DNA from: Ferrimonas futtsuensis DSM 18154 | GTDB lineage: Bacteria > Pseudomonadota > Gammaproteobacteria > Enterobacterales > Shewanellaceae | Assembly (NCBI RefSeq): GCF_000422645.1 | Contig: NZ_AUGL01000002.1 | Location: forward strand, 1-64,000 | Direction of reading: 5' to 3' | Length of the DNA: 64,000 bases | Shown here: positions 35,728 to 44,607 of the stretch, piece after piece | Numbering within the stretch: the stretch's first letter is position 1 | How the letters are laid out: each line of letters begins with the position of its first letter | Position numbers and translations under genes: made by a program | Notes under the pieces: generated by a model | What the model saw: only the letters and a program-made list of their open reading frames with translations | The model's database searches: none | What the model was told of the DNA's origin: nothing

Positions 35728-36690
35728 ATGCTATCCCTGCTGATGCTGGCGGCAGCCCCCCAGATGAGCGATATGGATGCCTGTTTGTTGAGTGCGGTAA
35801 AAGAGGCCAAGGGTGACGTTACCGTTGCCGAGTTGAGGGTCATCTGTGAGGAGAAGCTGAATCCCGGGCGAGAGCTTCACGACAGTGCCCTGGAGCACCG
35901 CATCGCCGAGGAGCGCATCAGTAACGCCTCCGACTTCAGCCTGACGGCTCACAAAAATAACTACATCCTGCCCTTCAGTTACAACCAGACGCCCAATCAG
36001 GCCCCCTTCGACCCGGATGAGCTGCCGCTGCAGCATATGGAGATGAAGTTCCAGTTCAGTTTCAAGATGCCCCTGACGGTGCCCCTGCTGAATGAGAGCG
36101 GCCGGCTGTTCTTTGCCTACACCAACCAGAGCTGGTGGCAGGCCTACAACAGCGATTACTCGGCGCCCTTCAGGGAGACTAACCACGAACCTGAGTTGTT
36201 CTGGGTGCAGCGAGCCGGCTGGCAGTTGGGTGAGTGGCAGGTGCCGTTCTGGGGGCTGGGGATCAACCACCAGTCCAACGGTCAAAATGGCGAGAAAAGC
36301 CGCTCCTGGAACCGCATCATCGGCACCCTGGTGTTTGAGAAGGATGAGTGGACCGTGCTGTCCAAAGCCTGGTACCGATTGCCAGAGGTTGAGAAGGAGT
36401 CTCCGGAAGACTCCAAGGGGGACGACAACCCGGACATCCTCGATTACCTGGGCTATGGCGAACTCGGCGTGGTCTACAAGTATGAGGATCATACCTTCAG
36501 TGGCCTGTTCCGCAATAACCTGGACTTCGATGACAATCGTGGAGCGGTGGAGCTGGGTTGGAGCTTCCCCATCGGCAACAAGGTGCGGGGATATGTGCAG
36601 TATTTTTACGGTTATGGCGAAAGTCTCATCGACTACAACGTCCGCTCCAACCGTATCGGCATCGGGCTGGAGATGACCCCCATCCTCTAG
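35728..36690 (+). CDS. pldA: Outer-membrane phospholipase A
   Basis: A 320-residue OMPLA protein, a beta-barrel that hydrolyses phospholipids appearing in the outer leaflet. The catalytic His/Ser lie in GINHQSNGQNGEKSRSWNR (about residues 178-196), with the Asn in SRSWNR completing the triad, and ELFWVQRAGW and YVQYFYGYGESLIDYN near the end are typical barrel strands. The signal peptide is unusually short and lacks basic residues (MLSLLMLAAAPQ), although AAAAAGGAAATGTC just upstream gives a good ribosome site for this ATG. Calcium and dimerisation would activate it, as known for the family. Confidence 0.93.
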   Translation: MLSLLMLAAAPQMSDMDACLLSAVKEAKGDVTVAELRVICEEKLNPGRELHDSALEHRIAEERISNASDFSLTAHKNNYILPFSYNQTPNQAPFDPDELPLQHMEMKFQFSFKMPLTVPLLNESGRLFFAYTNQSWWQAYNSDYSAPFRETNHEPELFWVQRAGWQLGEWQVPFWGLGINHQSNGQNGEKSRSWNRIIGTLVFEKDEWTVLSKAWYRLPEVEKESPEDSKGDDNPDILDYLGYGELGVVYKYEDHTFSGLFRNNLDFDDNRGAVELGWSFPIGNKVRGYVQYFYGYGESLIDYNVRSNRIGIGLEMTPIL

Positions 36691-36703
36691 CAGCGTCACA
36701 CAG

Positions 36704-36732
36704 GCAAAGCCGCCCCGGATGGGCGGCTTTGT
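36704..36732. terminator. Bidirectional terminator between pldA and creD
   Basis: AAAGCCGCCC-CGGAT-GGGCGGCTTT lies between two convergent stops and has A/T tracts on both sides. Confidence 0.8.
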
Positions 36733-36736
36733 TGTC

Positions 36737-38056
36737 TCAGTCCCCCTGCGAGGGCGCAGTGGCGGTTTTGCCATACCAGTTGACCTTTCGGGTCATCATC
36801 ATCAGCAGGCTCAGCACCGCGAAACAGAGTATGGAGCCCATTAGCAGGGCGTAGCTTTCCGCCTGGAGCAGGCCGAACAGCAGGCCATAGAGCAGCACCA
36901 GGCAGAATGAGAACAGGGTACCCTGGCGGTTGCCCAGAATTCCGGCCACATAGCTGCCCAAGAGGGCGACAGAGGCCAGGGAGGCGGCCGCATAAGCCAG
37001 GTTGAAGCCGATGTGCTCGCTCAGGGAGAGCAGCAGCAGGTAAAACAGGGCCAGGGCCAGCCCCACAAAGCTGTACTGAATGGGGTGAATGGGCCGGGAT
37101 TGCAGCAGCTCCAGCAGGAAGAAGGTGGCGAACACCAGGGCGATGACCAGTACGGCGTAGTTGATGGCCCGGTGGGACTTCAGATAGTGGTCCACAGGGT
37201 CGATCAGTCTTACGCCCATCTGCCTCCCGTGCAAGGCGCTGCATTGGCCACTGTTCTCCAGGCAATTCAGCATCAATGGTTCGATGTTGGTGGAGAAGTT
37301 ATTGGTCTTCCACTGGGCGGTGAAGCCGGTATCACCGACCGAGGAGGCCACCGGCAGGTAATCGCCGACAAAGCTGGGGTGGGGCCAGGGGGAGTTGAGG
37401 CTCAGGGAAGACAGCTCCCCCACCGGGGTGACCTTCAGGGACTCCATGCCGCCCAGGGTCAGGTTCAACGAGAAAGGGACAGGCTGGGTGATGTCCAGAG
37501 TGGCCAGGGGCAGCTCGGTACCGATCCCCTGAGGCCAGGACCTCAGGCCGGTGCCTGGTTTCATGGCCAGTTTCTGGCCGCCCAGGCTAAGGGGGCTGAG
37601 GTCGCCGATGCCACGGCTGTCGCTGATGGCCATCACCAGAGACACTGACTGAATGTCATCGCTGGCCAGGGTGCTTAGCCAGGAGAGATCGAACTGCCCC
37701 TGAATCTGGGCATCGGCCTGATAGAGGCGGGCGGTGTAGATCCCCCGGTATTTTTCGTGGGTGAGCATCTGGGCATCCAGCTGGAAGCGTTTGGGCAGAA
37801 TCAGTTTTTGTCTGGCCAGAGGGCGGCCGCGCGTGTCCCGTTCTTTGGGGTCCAGATAACGAATGTGGACCAGGGGCCCCATCAATTGCTGTTCGCCGGC
37901 GCTGCTGCTGGCGATTTCGTCTCGCACCTCCTGCTGTCGTTGGGCCCGTTCGCTGGAGATGCCACTGATCAGGTTCAGGGGGATCTGCAGCAAGATAAAC
38001 AGCAGCACTATGTAGCCAAATTTGGTGCTGATGTTGTTTTTAAAGATCGATTTCAT
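36737..38056 (-). CDS. creD: Inner membrane protein CreD
   Basis: A 439-residue membrane protein of the CreD/CET family. One N-terminal helix (YIVLLFILLQIPLNLISGI) is followed by a large periplasmic domain with GEQQLMGPLVHIRYL near 53 and VDHYLKSHRAINYAVLVIALVF near 288. Five or so C-terminal helices then complete it. In other bacteria creD is the main target of the CreBC two-component system and affects envelope stress and beta-lactam response. It is the last gene of the creB-creC-creD operon. I did not find a TTCAC direct-repeat cre tag in the 70 bases upstream. Confidence 0.9.
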   Translation of the reverse strand: MKSIFKNNISTKFGYIVLLFILLQIPLNLISGISSERAQRQQEVRDEIASSSAGEQQLMGPLVHIRYLDPKERDTRGRPLARQKLILPKRFQLDAQMLTHEKYRGIYTARLYQADAQIQGQFDLSWLSTLASDDIQSVSLVMAISDSRGIGDLSPLSLGGQKLAMKPGTGLRSWPQGIGTELPLATLDITQPVPFSLNLTLGGMESLKVTPVGELSSLSLNSPWPHPSFVGDYLPVASSVGDTGFTAQWKTNNFSTNIEPLMLNCLENSGQCSALHGRQMGVRLIDPVDHYLKSHRAINYAVLVIALVFATFFLLELLQSRPIHPIQYSFVGLALALFYLLLLSLSEHIGFNLAYAAASLASVALLGSYVAGILGNRQGTLFSFCLVLLYGLLFGLLQAESYALLMGSILCFAVLSLLMMMTRKVNWYGKTATAPSQGD

Positions 38057-38126
38057 CTCTGCTCTCCTTGTTTTTTTCCACTTTAACGGGGGAAGTTGGA
38101 GAGAGAGTGGAGCCAGTATGGAGAGT

Positions 38127-39569
38127 TTATGGAGTTGGGAAAATCAGGCTGACGCGGACCCCGCCCTCCACGTTTTCTATGGCCAGATCGGCACCATGAA
38201 GCTTGGCCACCTGGGCGACAAAGTTCAGCCCCAGTCCGGTGTTCTTCTGACCATGCTCTCTGGGCAGGGAGAAGAAGCGCTCAGTCAGTCTGGGCAGGGC
38301 ATAGTCGGGGATGGCCGGCCCCTGATTGAACAGCGAGACTCGCCATGAATGTTGCTCTCGTGTGGCCTGCCATTTCAGCAAGCCTCGCTGAGGAACAAAC
38401 GCCAGGGCGTTGTCCATCAGGTTGAACAGGGCCTGGCGCAACAGGAAGGGATCGCCTCGCAGTTGGGCGTCGTCCGGTATGTCGACTTCAAGATTCAGCT
38501 GCCCTTGCTCAAGTCGGGCAGAGGCGCTCTGAATCACAGGCTTTAGCAGTTCACCCAGCGCCAGAGTCTGGCGCTGGTCCAGCTGGGGCATTGTTTCCAG
38601 CTTGGCCAGTTCCAACAGCCTCTCCACCAGTTGCTGCATCCGGGTACTCTCCCGCTCGATGTTGCCGGCAAACTTCAGCCGTTTCGCTTCCGGCAGCGGG
38701 GATTGCAGAATCTCGCCGGCGCCGCGAATGGCCGACAACGGGCTCTTGAGCTCATGGGTCAGGGTCTGAACATACTCCTCCACATACTGCTTGCCATCGA
38801 GCTGGGTGCGCAGGGTCTCCAGGGCATTGCTCAGGGCGCCGAACTCGAAAAACATCCGAAAGCGGGGTTTGTCCGCCTTCTCGCCTCGTCCCATCTGCCG
38901 GGCGTAGTGCTCGAGCCGACTCAGGGCGGTGTTGATGCGCCAGGAGACCAGGGCGCCCGCCAGCAGCACCAGTGTGGTCATCAGCACCAGCCAGAGCAGC
39001 ACCTTGCGTTTGGACAGGTCGATGAAGGGCTGGACTGAACGGTTGGCCTTGGCCACGGTGACACTGCCGATGATCTCTGTGCCGTCATAGATGGGGGCGG
39101 CCACATGCATCACGGTGGAGAGGGGATCGTCCGGGTCCAGGGCGGTACTGCGGGCACCGTACTGACCGCGCAGGGTCAGGTAGACGTCATTCCACTGGGA
39201 GAAGTCGGCACCGATGTCCTGCTGCCAGGAGTCGGCGACCACCTGGCCGTTGCGGTCGGTGACATAGATGCGGTGGCTGATGGATTTTTTGCCGAACTCC
39301 CAGATACGGGCCTTGGGCTGGCGGAGGCCATAGGCGGCGATCAGCTCGGCAAAGCGGCTCTGGCCCAGCTCGCCCTGGCTCATCTCCTCGGCGGCCAGCA
39401 CCGCCAACAGGTTGGCGACGTCCACCAGGGTCTCTTCGGTGGCCTGGCGCACCGTCGGTTTGAGCTCCTGGATCACCGATTTGGTGACCAGGTAGCCGGT
39501 GAGGGCCACGGGCAGCAGAAACAGCAGAAACAGGCGCAGACCCAGGGGGATTCTTGGCCAGCGTCTCAT
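38127..39569 (-). CDS. creC: Sensor histidine kinase CreC
   Basis: A 480-residue membrane kinase. Helix one (LRLFLLFLLPVALTGYLVT) and helix two (VLLWLVLMTTLVLLAGALV, near 190) enclose a sensor domain of about 160 residues. HAMP follows, then the H-box LTHELKSPLSAIRGAGE near 268 with the phospho-His. The ATPase has LFNLMDNALAFV (N-box) near 386 and KNTGLGLNFVAQVAK (G-box) near 440. It phosphorylates CreB. The gene starts 22 bases after creB. Confidence 0.92.
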   Translation of the reverse strand: MRRWPRIPLGLRLFLLFLLPVALTGYLVTKSVIQELKPTVRQATEETLVDVANLLAVLAAEEMSQGELGQSRFAELIAAYGLRQPKARIWEFGKKSISHRIYVTDRNGQVVADSWQQDIGADFSQWNDVYLTLRGQYGARSTALDPDDPLSTVMHVAAPIYDGTEIIGSVTVAKANRSVQPFIDLSKRKVLLWLVLMTTLVLLAGALVSWRINTALSRLEHYARQMGRGEKADKPRFRMFFEFGALSNALETLRTQLDGKQYVEEYVQTLTHELKSPLSAIRGAGEILQSPLPEAKRLKFAGNIERESTRMQQLVERLLELAKLETMPQLDQRQTLALGELLKPVIQSASARLEQGQLNLEVDIPDDAQLRGDPFLLRQALFNLMDNALAFVPQRGLLKWQATREQHSWRVSLFNQGPAIPDYALPRLTERFFSLPREHGQKNTGLGLNFVAQVAKLHGADLAIENVEGGVRVSLIFPTP

Positions 39570-39591
39570 CGGTTTGCCTCAATGGGGATCA

Positions 39592-40260
39592 TCAGTGTTC
39601 ATTCCTGATGCTGTAGAGGTAGCCAAAGCCCCTCTTGGTGCGGACTCGTCCCTCCAGGCCAAAGGGTTTGAGCTTGGCACGAATCGCCTTAATGTGGGAG
39701 TCGATGTTGCGCTCGTAGGCCGCCTCCGCCGGCATCTGCGCCGCGTCCATCAGCTGCTCTCGACTCAGCACCCGCTCGACCGACTCAACCAGTTTGTGGA
39801 AGATTCGATACTCCACCATGGTCAGGCTAAGCGGCGTTTCCCGCCTCCAGTAGTCGTAGTTCTCTGCGCGGAGATCATCGGACATTTCCGCCTGGTCTGG
39901 CTGGGGCCTGGCCCGTAATCGGAGTTTGACTCTGGCCAGGACTTCTCTGGGGCTGAAGGGCTTGGTGACATAATCATCGGCACCGATCTCCAAACCCACC
40001 ACCCTGTCTATCTCATCGCTTCGAGCGGTGAGGAAGATAATGGGCAGGGTGGAAAAGGAGCGGATCTGCTTGCACAGTTCAAAACCACTCATGTCCGGCA
40101 GCCCGACGTCCAGCACCACCAGATCCGCGGCGCCCTGCCGTATGGCGGTCAGCCCCTGCTGGGCAGTGGTGTGCCACAGGGTTTGGAACCCCTCCATCTC
40201 CAGCACATGAATCAGGGTGTCGGCGATGGCGGGCTCATCTTCGATAATCAGAATTTTCAA
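39592..40260 (-). CDS. creB: Response regulator CreB
   Basis: A 222-residue OmpR/PhoB-type regulator. The receiver has IIEDEPAIADTL, phospho-Asp in DLVVLDVGLPDMSGFELC near residue 53, and KPFSPREVLARVKLRLR near 104. The winged helix carries LTMVEYRIFHKLVE near 150 and RTKRGFGYLY at the end. It heads the creBCD operon. creA, which precedes creB in enteric bacteria, is absent; upstream is a divergent DUF3943 gene. Confidence 0.92.
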   Translation of the reverse strand: MKILIIEDEPAIADTLIHVLEMEGFQTLWHTTAQQGLTAIRQGAADLVVLDVGLPDMSGFELCKQIRSFSTLPIIFLTARSDEIDRVVGLEIGADDYVTKPFSPREVLARVKLRLRARPQPDQAEMSDDLRAENYDYWRRETPLSLTMVEYRIFHKLVESVERVLSREQLMDAAQMPAEAAYERNIDSHIKAIRAKLKPFGLEGRVRTKRGFGYLYSIRNEH

Positions 40261-40443
40261 GGTGTTACTCTTTATTCGATCTGTTCAGGGATTATACTCA
40301 TTTATTGGGGGAATTCGGCAACCGGACGTGCTGCGCCCATGGTTCTCATAGATCGTTGGAAGGAATATTCGACGGCTCGTTCAGCTAACATTCTGATTTG
40401 TAATCTACAATCGGCTTCATTTTTGCCAGGGAGAGGATGAGAG

Positions 40444-41754
40444 ATGAGACTTTGCAGTGTTGCGCTGGCGTTGATGCTGGCCGGTGGTGCCTGGGCCGAT
40501 GACGAGGTGGAGCGCAGCCCCATCACCAACAGTCGCTGGGAGGAGCTCTCTCTGGCGCCAGACGTGTACGATGATCCCTACGGCGTGTCTCTGTTCAGTG
40601 CCCCCAATGGTGAGGACAAGGCCCGGCTCTGGTCTCAGACCAAGTCGCTGATGGCCTACGGGGTGGGGGTCGCCGGGGTGATAGCCCTGCTGCCTGAGGA
40701 TATCTCCAACTGGGAAACCAGCGATGATAGGCTGCTGTCCAAATGGTGGGAAAATGTCTCAGAAGGCCCGGTGTGGGACCGGGATGTCTGGCACATCAAT
40801 TACATCGGCCACCCCTATTTTGGCGGCGTCTATTACCAGGTGGCCCGCAAGTCCGGATACCGCCAATGGGACGCCTTCGTCTACTCCTTCCTGATGTCCA
40901 CCTTTTACTGGGAATACGGTCTGGAGGCGTTCGCCGAGGTGCCCTCCATTCAGGATATTGTGGTGACCCCGGTGCTGGGCTGGGTCTACGGCGAATGGGC
41001 TTTCCACAAGGAGCAGGAGATCTGGGCCAATGGCGGCAAGGTGTGGGGGTCTGAAGGCTGGGGCAGCACCGCGCTGTTCTTCCTGGACCCGGTGGACAGC
41101 ATCGGCCGCGGCGTCAACAGCCTGGTGGGGCGGCAGCTGATCAAGGCGGGCACCGGCTACATGACCCTGAGTGAAGTGCCCATGCACAATGGGGAGACCG
41201 ACACCCAGGTTCAACTGCACATGAGATACAGCTTTGGCGCCGGTGAACAGGCGTTGAGGCCACCCAGGACCGGCCAGATGCCCAGCGACGATCCCATAGA
41301 CACCGGCATCGTTGGCCTGAGTCTGGGCACCGTCTGGGTGGCGCCGGACAGCAACTGGGGGGTGGAGGGCGGCTCGGCAACGGTGATGACTCTGGGGCTC
41401 TACTTTTCGCCCAGCTTTTCTACCCGCCTGAGCTACGCCCGGGGTGATCTGGATGAGAAAGGCAGCGGCAAGCAACTGACCTACGAAAACTACAGCTGGG
41501 ATTCCCAGTACTACTGGCATGGGGCGAGTGATCTTAGGCCCTTTGTCACCGGAGGTATAGGTGAAGCCCTAAGGGACCAGGACCGGGACAGGAAGACCTT
41601 CCAGGTCAATGCCGGTGTCGGATTGCACTGGCGATGGCATCGGAACTGGGCGCTGCAGGGGCAGTGGCGTGCATTTCACAGCACCCGCTTCTCCACCACA
41701 GATACCCTGACGGAGCTGCAACTGGTCTACCGCTTCGGCGGCGGAGAACGATAA
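40444..41754 (+). CDS. DUF3943 family protein, secreted
   Basis: A 436-residue protein with a clear signal peptide (MRLCSVALALMLAGGAWA, cleavage before DDEVE). The N-terminal half has WHINYIGHPYFGGVYYQVAR near 115 and YWEYGLEAFAEVPSIQDIVVTPVLG near 158, the core of DUF3943. The C-terminal 180 residues read as alternating amphipathic strands ending in RFGGGER, as in a small outer-membrane beta-barrel. Function is unknown. It is divergent from creB. Confidence 0.78.
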   Translation: MRLCSVALALMLAGGAWADDEVERSPITNSRWEELSLAPDVYDDPYGVSLFSAPNGEDKARLWSQTKSLMAYGVGVAGVIALLPEDISNWETSDDRLLSKWWENVSEGPVWDRDVWHINYIGHPYFGGVYYQVARKSGYRQWDAFVYSFLMSTFYWEYGLEAFAEVPSIQDIVVTPVLGWVYGEWAFHKEQEIWANGGKVWGSEGWGSTALFFLDPVDSIGRGVNSLVGRQLIKAGTGYMTLSEVPMHNGETDTQVQLHMRYSFGAGEQALRPPRTGQMPSDDPIDTGIVGLSLGTVWVAPDSNWGVEGGSATVMTLGLYFSPSFSTRLSYARGDLDEKGSGKQLTYENYSWDSQYYWHGASDLRPFVTGGIGEALRDQDRDRKTFQVNAGVGLHWRWHRNWALQGQWRAFHSTRFSTTDTLTELQLVYRFGGGER

Positions 41755-41783
41755 GAAAAAGCCCGGCGACTGCCGGGCTTTCT
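41753..41783. terminator. Terminator between DUF3943 and DUF3010 genes
   Basis: AAAAAGCCCGGC-GACT-GCCGGGCTTTCT between two convergent genes. Confidence 0.8.
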
Positions 41784-41835
41784 ACTCAGCGCATTTGATG
41801 TCAGCTCAATGACCCGCTGATTCACGCCGCTGCTG

Positions 41836-42261
41836 TTATTTGGCGTTGAGGTACGCGAAGCCTGTGGTGAAGGCCGCTTCCTGGAACTGCTTGAGTCCCA
41901 CGTCCTTGGTGCTGACCTCCAGGGGAGTGCGCTTGAGGCTCTCTTTGATGGCGGTGTTGGTCACCAGCTGGGCATCGACGCCGTCAATCAGCTGAATCGC
42001 CGCTTCCATCTTGAAGCCTGCCGCACTGCCGGCAAACTTGCCTTTGGTGGGGCGTTCGCGAATCACCACCTTATCCACCTGATAGTCACTCAGCAGCTTG
42101 GCAAACTCGCTCTGAAAGGCGTGCAGTGCCTTGGTGCCCTGGGTGTCGGTCAGGGTCAGTTTGCGGGCACGGCAATCGGGAACGTTAAACAGTCCCTTTT
42201 CCAGTGCCAGGATGCAGATAATGGCTTCGTTGCTCTTCAGTTCTACGGCGCAGATTCTCAT
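41836..42261 (-). CDS. DUF3010 family protein
   Basis: A 141-residue soluble protein starting MRICAVELKSNEAIICIL, followed by DKVVIRERPTKGKFAGSAAGFKME near 75 and IKESLKRTPLEVS near 108. This pattern identifies DUF3010, an RNase H/RuvC-like fold family of unknown role found in gammaproteobacteria. The ATG at 42261 is chosen because GAGGA sits just upstream and overlaps the stop of the preceding EAL gene. A start at 42318 would lie inside that gene. The two genes are likely translationally coupled. Confidence 0.8.
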   Translation of the reverse strand: MRICAVELKSNEAIICILALEKGLFNVPDCRARKLTLTDTQGTKALHAFQSEFAKLLSDYQVDKVVIRERPTKGKFAGSAAGFKMEAAIQLIDGVDAQLVTNTAIKESLKRTPLEVSTKDVGLKQFQEAAFTTGFAYLNAK

Positions 42262-42268
42262 GGATTCC

Positions 42269-43855
42269 TCAGGTGTCCCCAGTGATGGCTCGATCGGCGG
42301 CCAGTATAGTGGATTCAACGGCGCTGCGGGAGGGGATTTCTTGCGTGCCCTCCCTCTTTGGGGAAGAAATGATCAGGGGGCCGGGGCGGGCAAACAGGAA
42401 TCCCTGCATCCGGGTGATGCCGCGATCCAGCAGGTAGAGCCGCTGCTCCTCGGTTTCCACCCCTTCGGCAATCACCTCAATCTCCAGCCGGTTGGCCAGC
42501 TGAAGGATGGAATCCAGCACCGGCTGGGGATCCCGGCGATGCTTTATCGCCTGGATAAAGCTGCGGTCCACCTTCAGGTAATCAGGTTGGAACACCTTGA
42601 GGCTGGCCAGGCCGTTGTGGCCGGTGCCGAAGTCGTCGATGGCGACCTTAAAGCCGCGCTGGCGGATGTTGTACAGGGTTCGCTGAAAGGGACGGGAGTG
42701 GAAGTCCAGCACCTCGCGCTCGGTGATCTCCACCACCATCTGCCAGGGCTCGATGCCGATCTGACGGCTCAGGTGCTCCAGAAAGTCCCCCAGGCTGCGG
42801 TTTTCAGAGAGCAGCTGCTGACCCGCCAGGTTGATGCTCAGATAGCCGTGCTGGGAGGGCTGGTACTGGCATTGGGGGGCCAGCTCATAGAGCAGGCGGT
42901 CCAGCTGCTGGTGGTACTCCAGCATGGGGATAAACTCATCCGGTGGGACCTCACCCAGTTGTGGGTGGCTCCAACGCGCCAGCATCTCGTGGCCCAGCAC
43001 TCTTTTGTCACGGCCGTCCACTATGGGTTGGAACACCGGGTAGATCTCCCGGTTGCTGAAGGTGTCCAGCAGGTCTTCCGGGTGCAGTCCCTGGTAGCTG
43101 CGCCAGTAAAGCAGCAGCATGGTCACCAGGATGGAAAATATCAACGTCAGCGGCAGACCCAGGGACAGATCCCGCTTCAGCGACAGAGTCAGGTGCTGGG
43201 GGGCCAGCGACAGCCTGATGGAGAGTGGGCCGCGTCGTTCACTGTAGTGCTGTGACAGCCAGTCCTGTTTCGCTTCCCCCAGGGCAACAATGGTTTGCTC
43301 CTTGAATTTCAGGGTGATCCTGGCGTTGCTGAGCAGTTCGGGCTCAGGAAACAGCAGCTCCATCATGCGTCGGCTCTTGGTGATGCCAAACAGGTAGCGG
43401 CTGTCGCCAAGATGCAGCGCAATCATCTGGTAGGACTGGAGGTGATGGCTGACGTTCTTCATCCAGGTGGGGCCTTCCCCTTCAAGCAACATTTTGAAGG
43501 CGGTGGAAGGAGCGATGATCAGGTCTTCATCGCGGCAGAACCCCTCTTCATCACTCATGGTGGCGAGGTAATCAAAGAAGTGGGAGAGCTCGGCCTGGCG
43601 TTTGAGTTCCAGCTCTGAGGAGGCATCGCACACCCCCCAGGGGATGTGTCCGGCCAGCTGTTTCAGTTCCTGTTCACTCTGGGTGTAGTAGGCGTCGAAC
43701 AGGGACAGGCCGAGACTCAGGCGGGAGTTGATGTTGTTGGTGTGGGTCATCAGGCTCAGGCAAAGGCTGAACAGCACGCCCACCAGCAGGCAGATGGAGA
43801 AGTATCGCCACCCCAGTCGGATAAAGCGTCCAAGCTGCCACCTGAATTTGCTCAT
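42269..43855 (-). CDS. CSS-domain EAL phosphodiesterase (PdeC-like)
   Basis: A 528-residue cyclic-di-GMP phosphodiesterase. Two membrane helices (about 15-38 and 235-255) flank a periplasmic CSS domain with Cys residues in WGVCDASSELEL near 73 and GFCRDEDL near 107, positions that form a redox-sensitive disulfide in PdeC-type enzymes. The cytoplasmic EAL domain begins YPVFQPIVDGRDKRVLGHEMLARW (variant EML). ITERE, DDFGTGHNGLASL, LKVDRSFI and IAEGVETEEQ retain all metal- and substrate-binding residues, so it should be active. It is co-transcribed with the DUF3010 gene. A paralogue lies at 50648-52168. Confidence 0.9.
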   Translation of the reverse strand: MSKFRWQLGRFIRLGWRYFSICLLVGVLFSLCLSLMTHTNNINSRLSLGLSLFDAYYTQSEQELKQLAGHIPWGVCDASSELELKRQAELSHFFDYLATMSDEEGFCRDEDLIIAPSTAFKMLLEGEGPTWMKNVSHHLQSYQMIALHLGDSRYLFGITKSRRMMELLFPEPELLSNARITLKFKEQTIVALGEAKQDWLSQHYSERRGPLSIRLSLAPQHLTLSLKRDLSLGLPLTLIFSILVTMLLLYWRSYQGLHPEDLLDTFSNREIYPVFQPIVDGRDKRVLGHEMLARWSHPQLGEVPPDEFIPMLEYHQQLDRLLYELAPQCQYQPSQHGYLSINLAGQQLLSENRSLGDFLEHLSRQIGIEPWQMVVEITEREVLDFHSRPFQRTLYNIRQRGFKVAIDDFGTGHNGLASLKVFQPDYLKVDRSFIQAIKHRRDPQPVLDSILQLANRLEIEVIAEGVETEEQRLYLLDRGITRMQGFLFARPGPLIISSPKREGTQEIPSRSAVESTILAADRAITGDT

Positions 43856-44261
43856 AAACAGGCTGTAATCCCTGATTGGCCCCGGAAGATGGCAATCAAC
43901 TTATCACACTTTGTCTTTAAAAAACTGAACGGATACAGATATGTGGGCAAAATGTAAACGGTTTTGGCGGAATTTTACTGAAGGCCGAACCTCCCTCGGG
44001 ATACCGGTAATTCATACCACAGGCAGTTAACATGCTCTGGCTCACAGCTATCGAGAGTTCGCAAAGCCCGTCACGCCGGGGATGACTCGGATTCATCACT
44101 TTGAATTACCTTTCCAAATGACATCCATTCTTATTGCTATAGTTGCTGGACAAAGTTCACGAATGCGATTCATGGTTAATGTCGCATTTTAACGGCTCGT
44201 TAAATAAATAACCTTTCCCTTTGTAGTGGAAATTTGGACCTTCGCCCTATCTCAAAAGGAA

Positions 44262-44277
44262 TACCACCTAAGGGGTA
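44262..44277 (+). promoter_or_regulatory. Candidate NarP/NarL 7-2-7 site upstream of napD
   Basis: TACCACC-TA-AGGGGTA has the heptamer arrangement bound by NarP. The right half is a perfect TACCCCT when read on the other strand; the left half has two deviations. It lies 38 bases before napD. The rest of 43856-44314 is AT-rich and shows no gene; no clear FNR or CRP box was found. Confidence 0.5.
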
Positions 44278-44314
44278 TGGTTAGGCTGAGGCCAAAAAAA
44301 CAACATTTAAATCA

Positions 44315-44590
44315 ATGAAGCGCAAAACGACACAGGTGAAGACCTTGAGTGAGACGGTGCATATAAGTGGTTTGGTGGTGAGCTGCACGGCGGAGCTAGA
44401 AGGGGCGGTGATTCCGGCCCTGACCGAGATCCCCGGTTGTGAGCTGCACACCAAGACAGACGACGGCAAATTGGTGGTGACCCTGGAGCGAGACAGCCAG
44501 GCCAGCACCAGCGAAGCCATTGAAGCGATATCGGCCATCGAAGGGGTGATGAATACCGCTTTGGCCTATCACAGGGTAGAACAACTCTAA
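44315..44590 (+). CDS. napD: Nitrate reductase assembly chaperone NapD
   Basis: A 91-residue chaperone that binds the Tat signal of NapA and holds it until cofactor insertion is done. [22 protein letters not shown] near 15 and [20 protein letters not shown] near 39 match the ferredoxin-like NapD fold. No good Shine-Dalgarno precedes the ATG at 44315, which may mean low translation or a different start. It is directly upstream of napA with a 17-base gap. Confidence 0.9.
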   Translation: MKRKTTQVKTLSETVHISGLVVSCTAELEGAVIPALTEIPGCELHTKTDDGKLVVTLERDSQASTSEAIEAISAIEGVMNTALAYHRVEQL

Positions 44591-44607
44591 TATATCAAGA
44601 GGATGAT

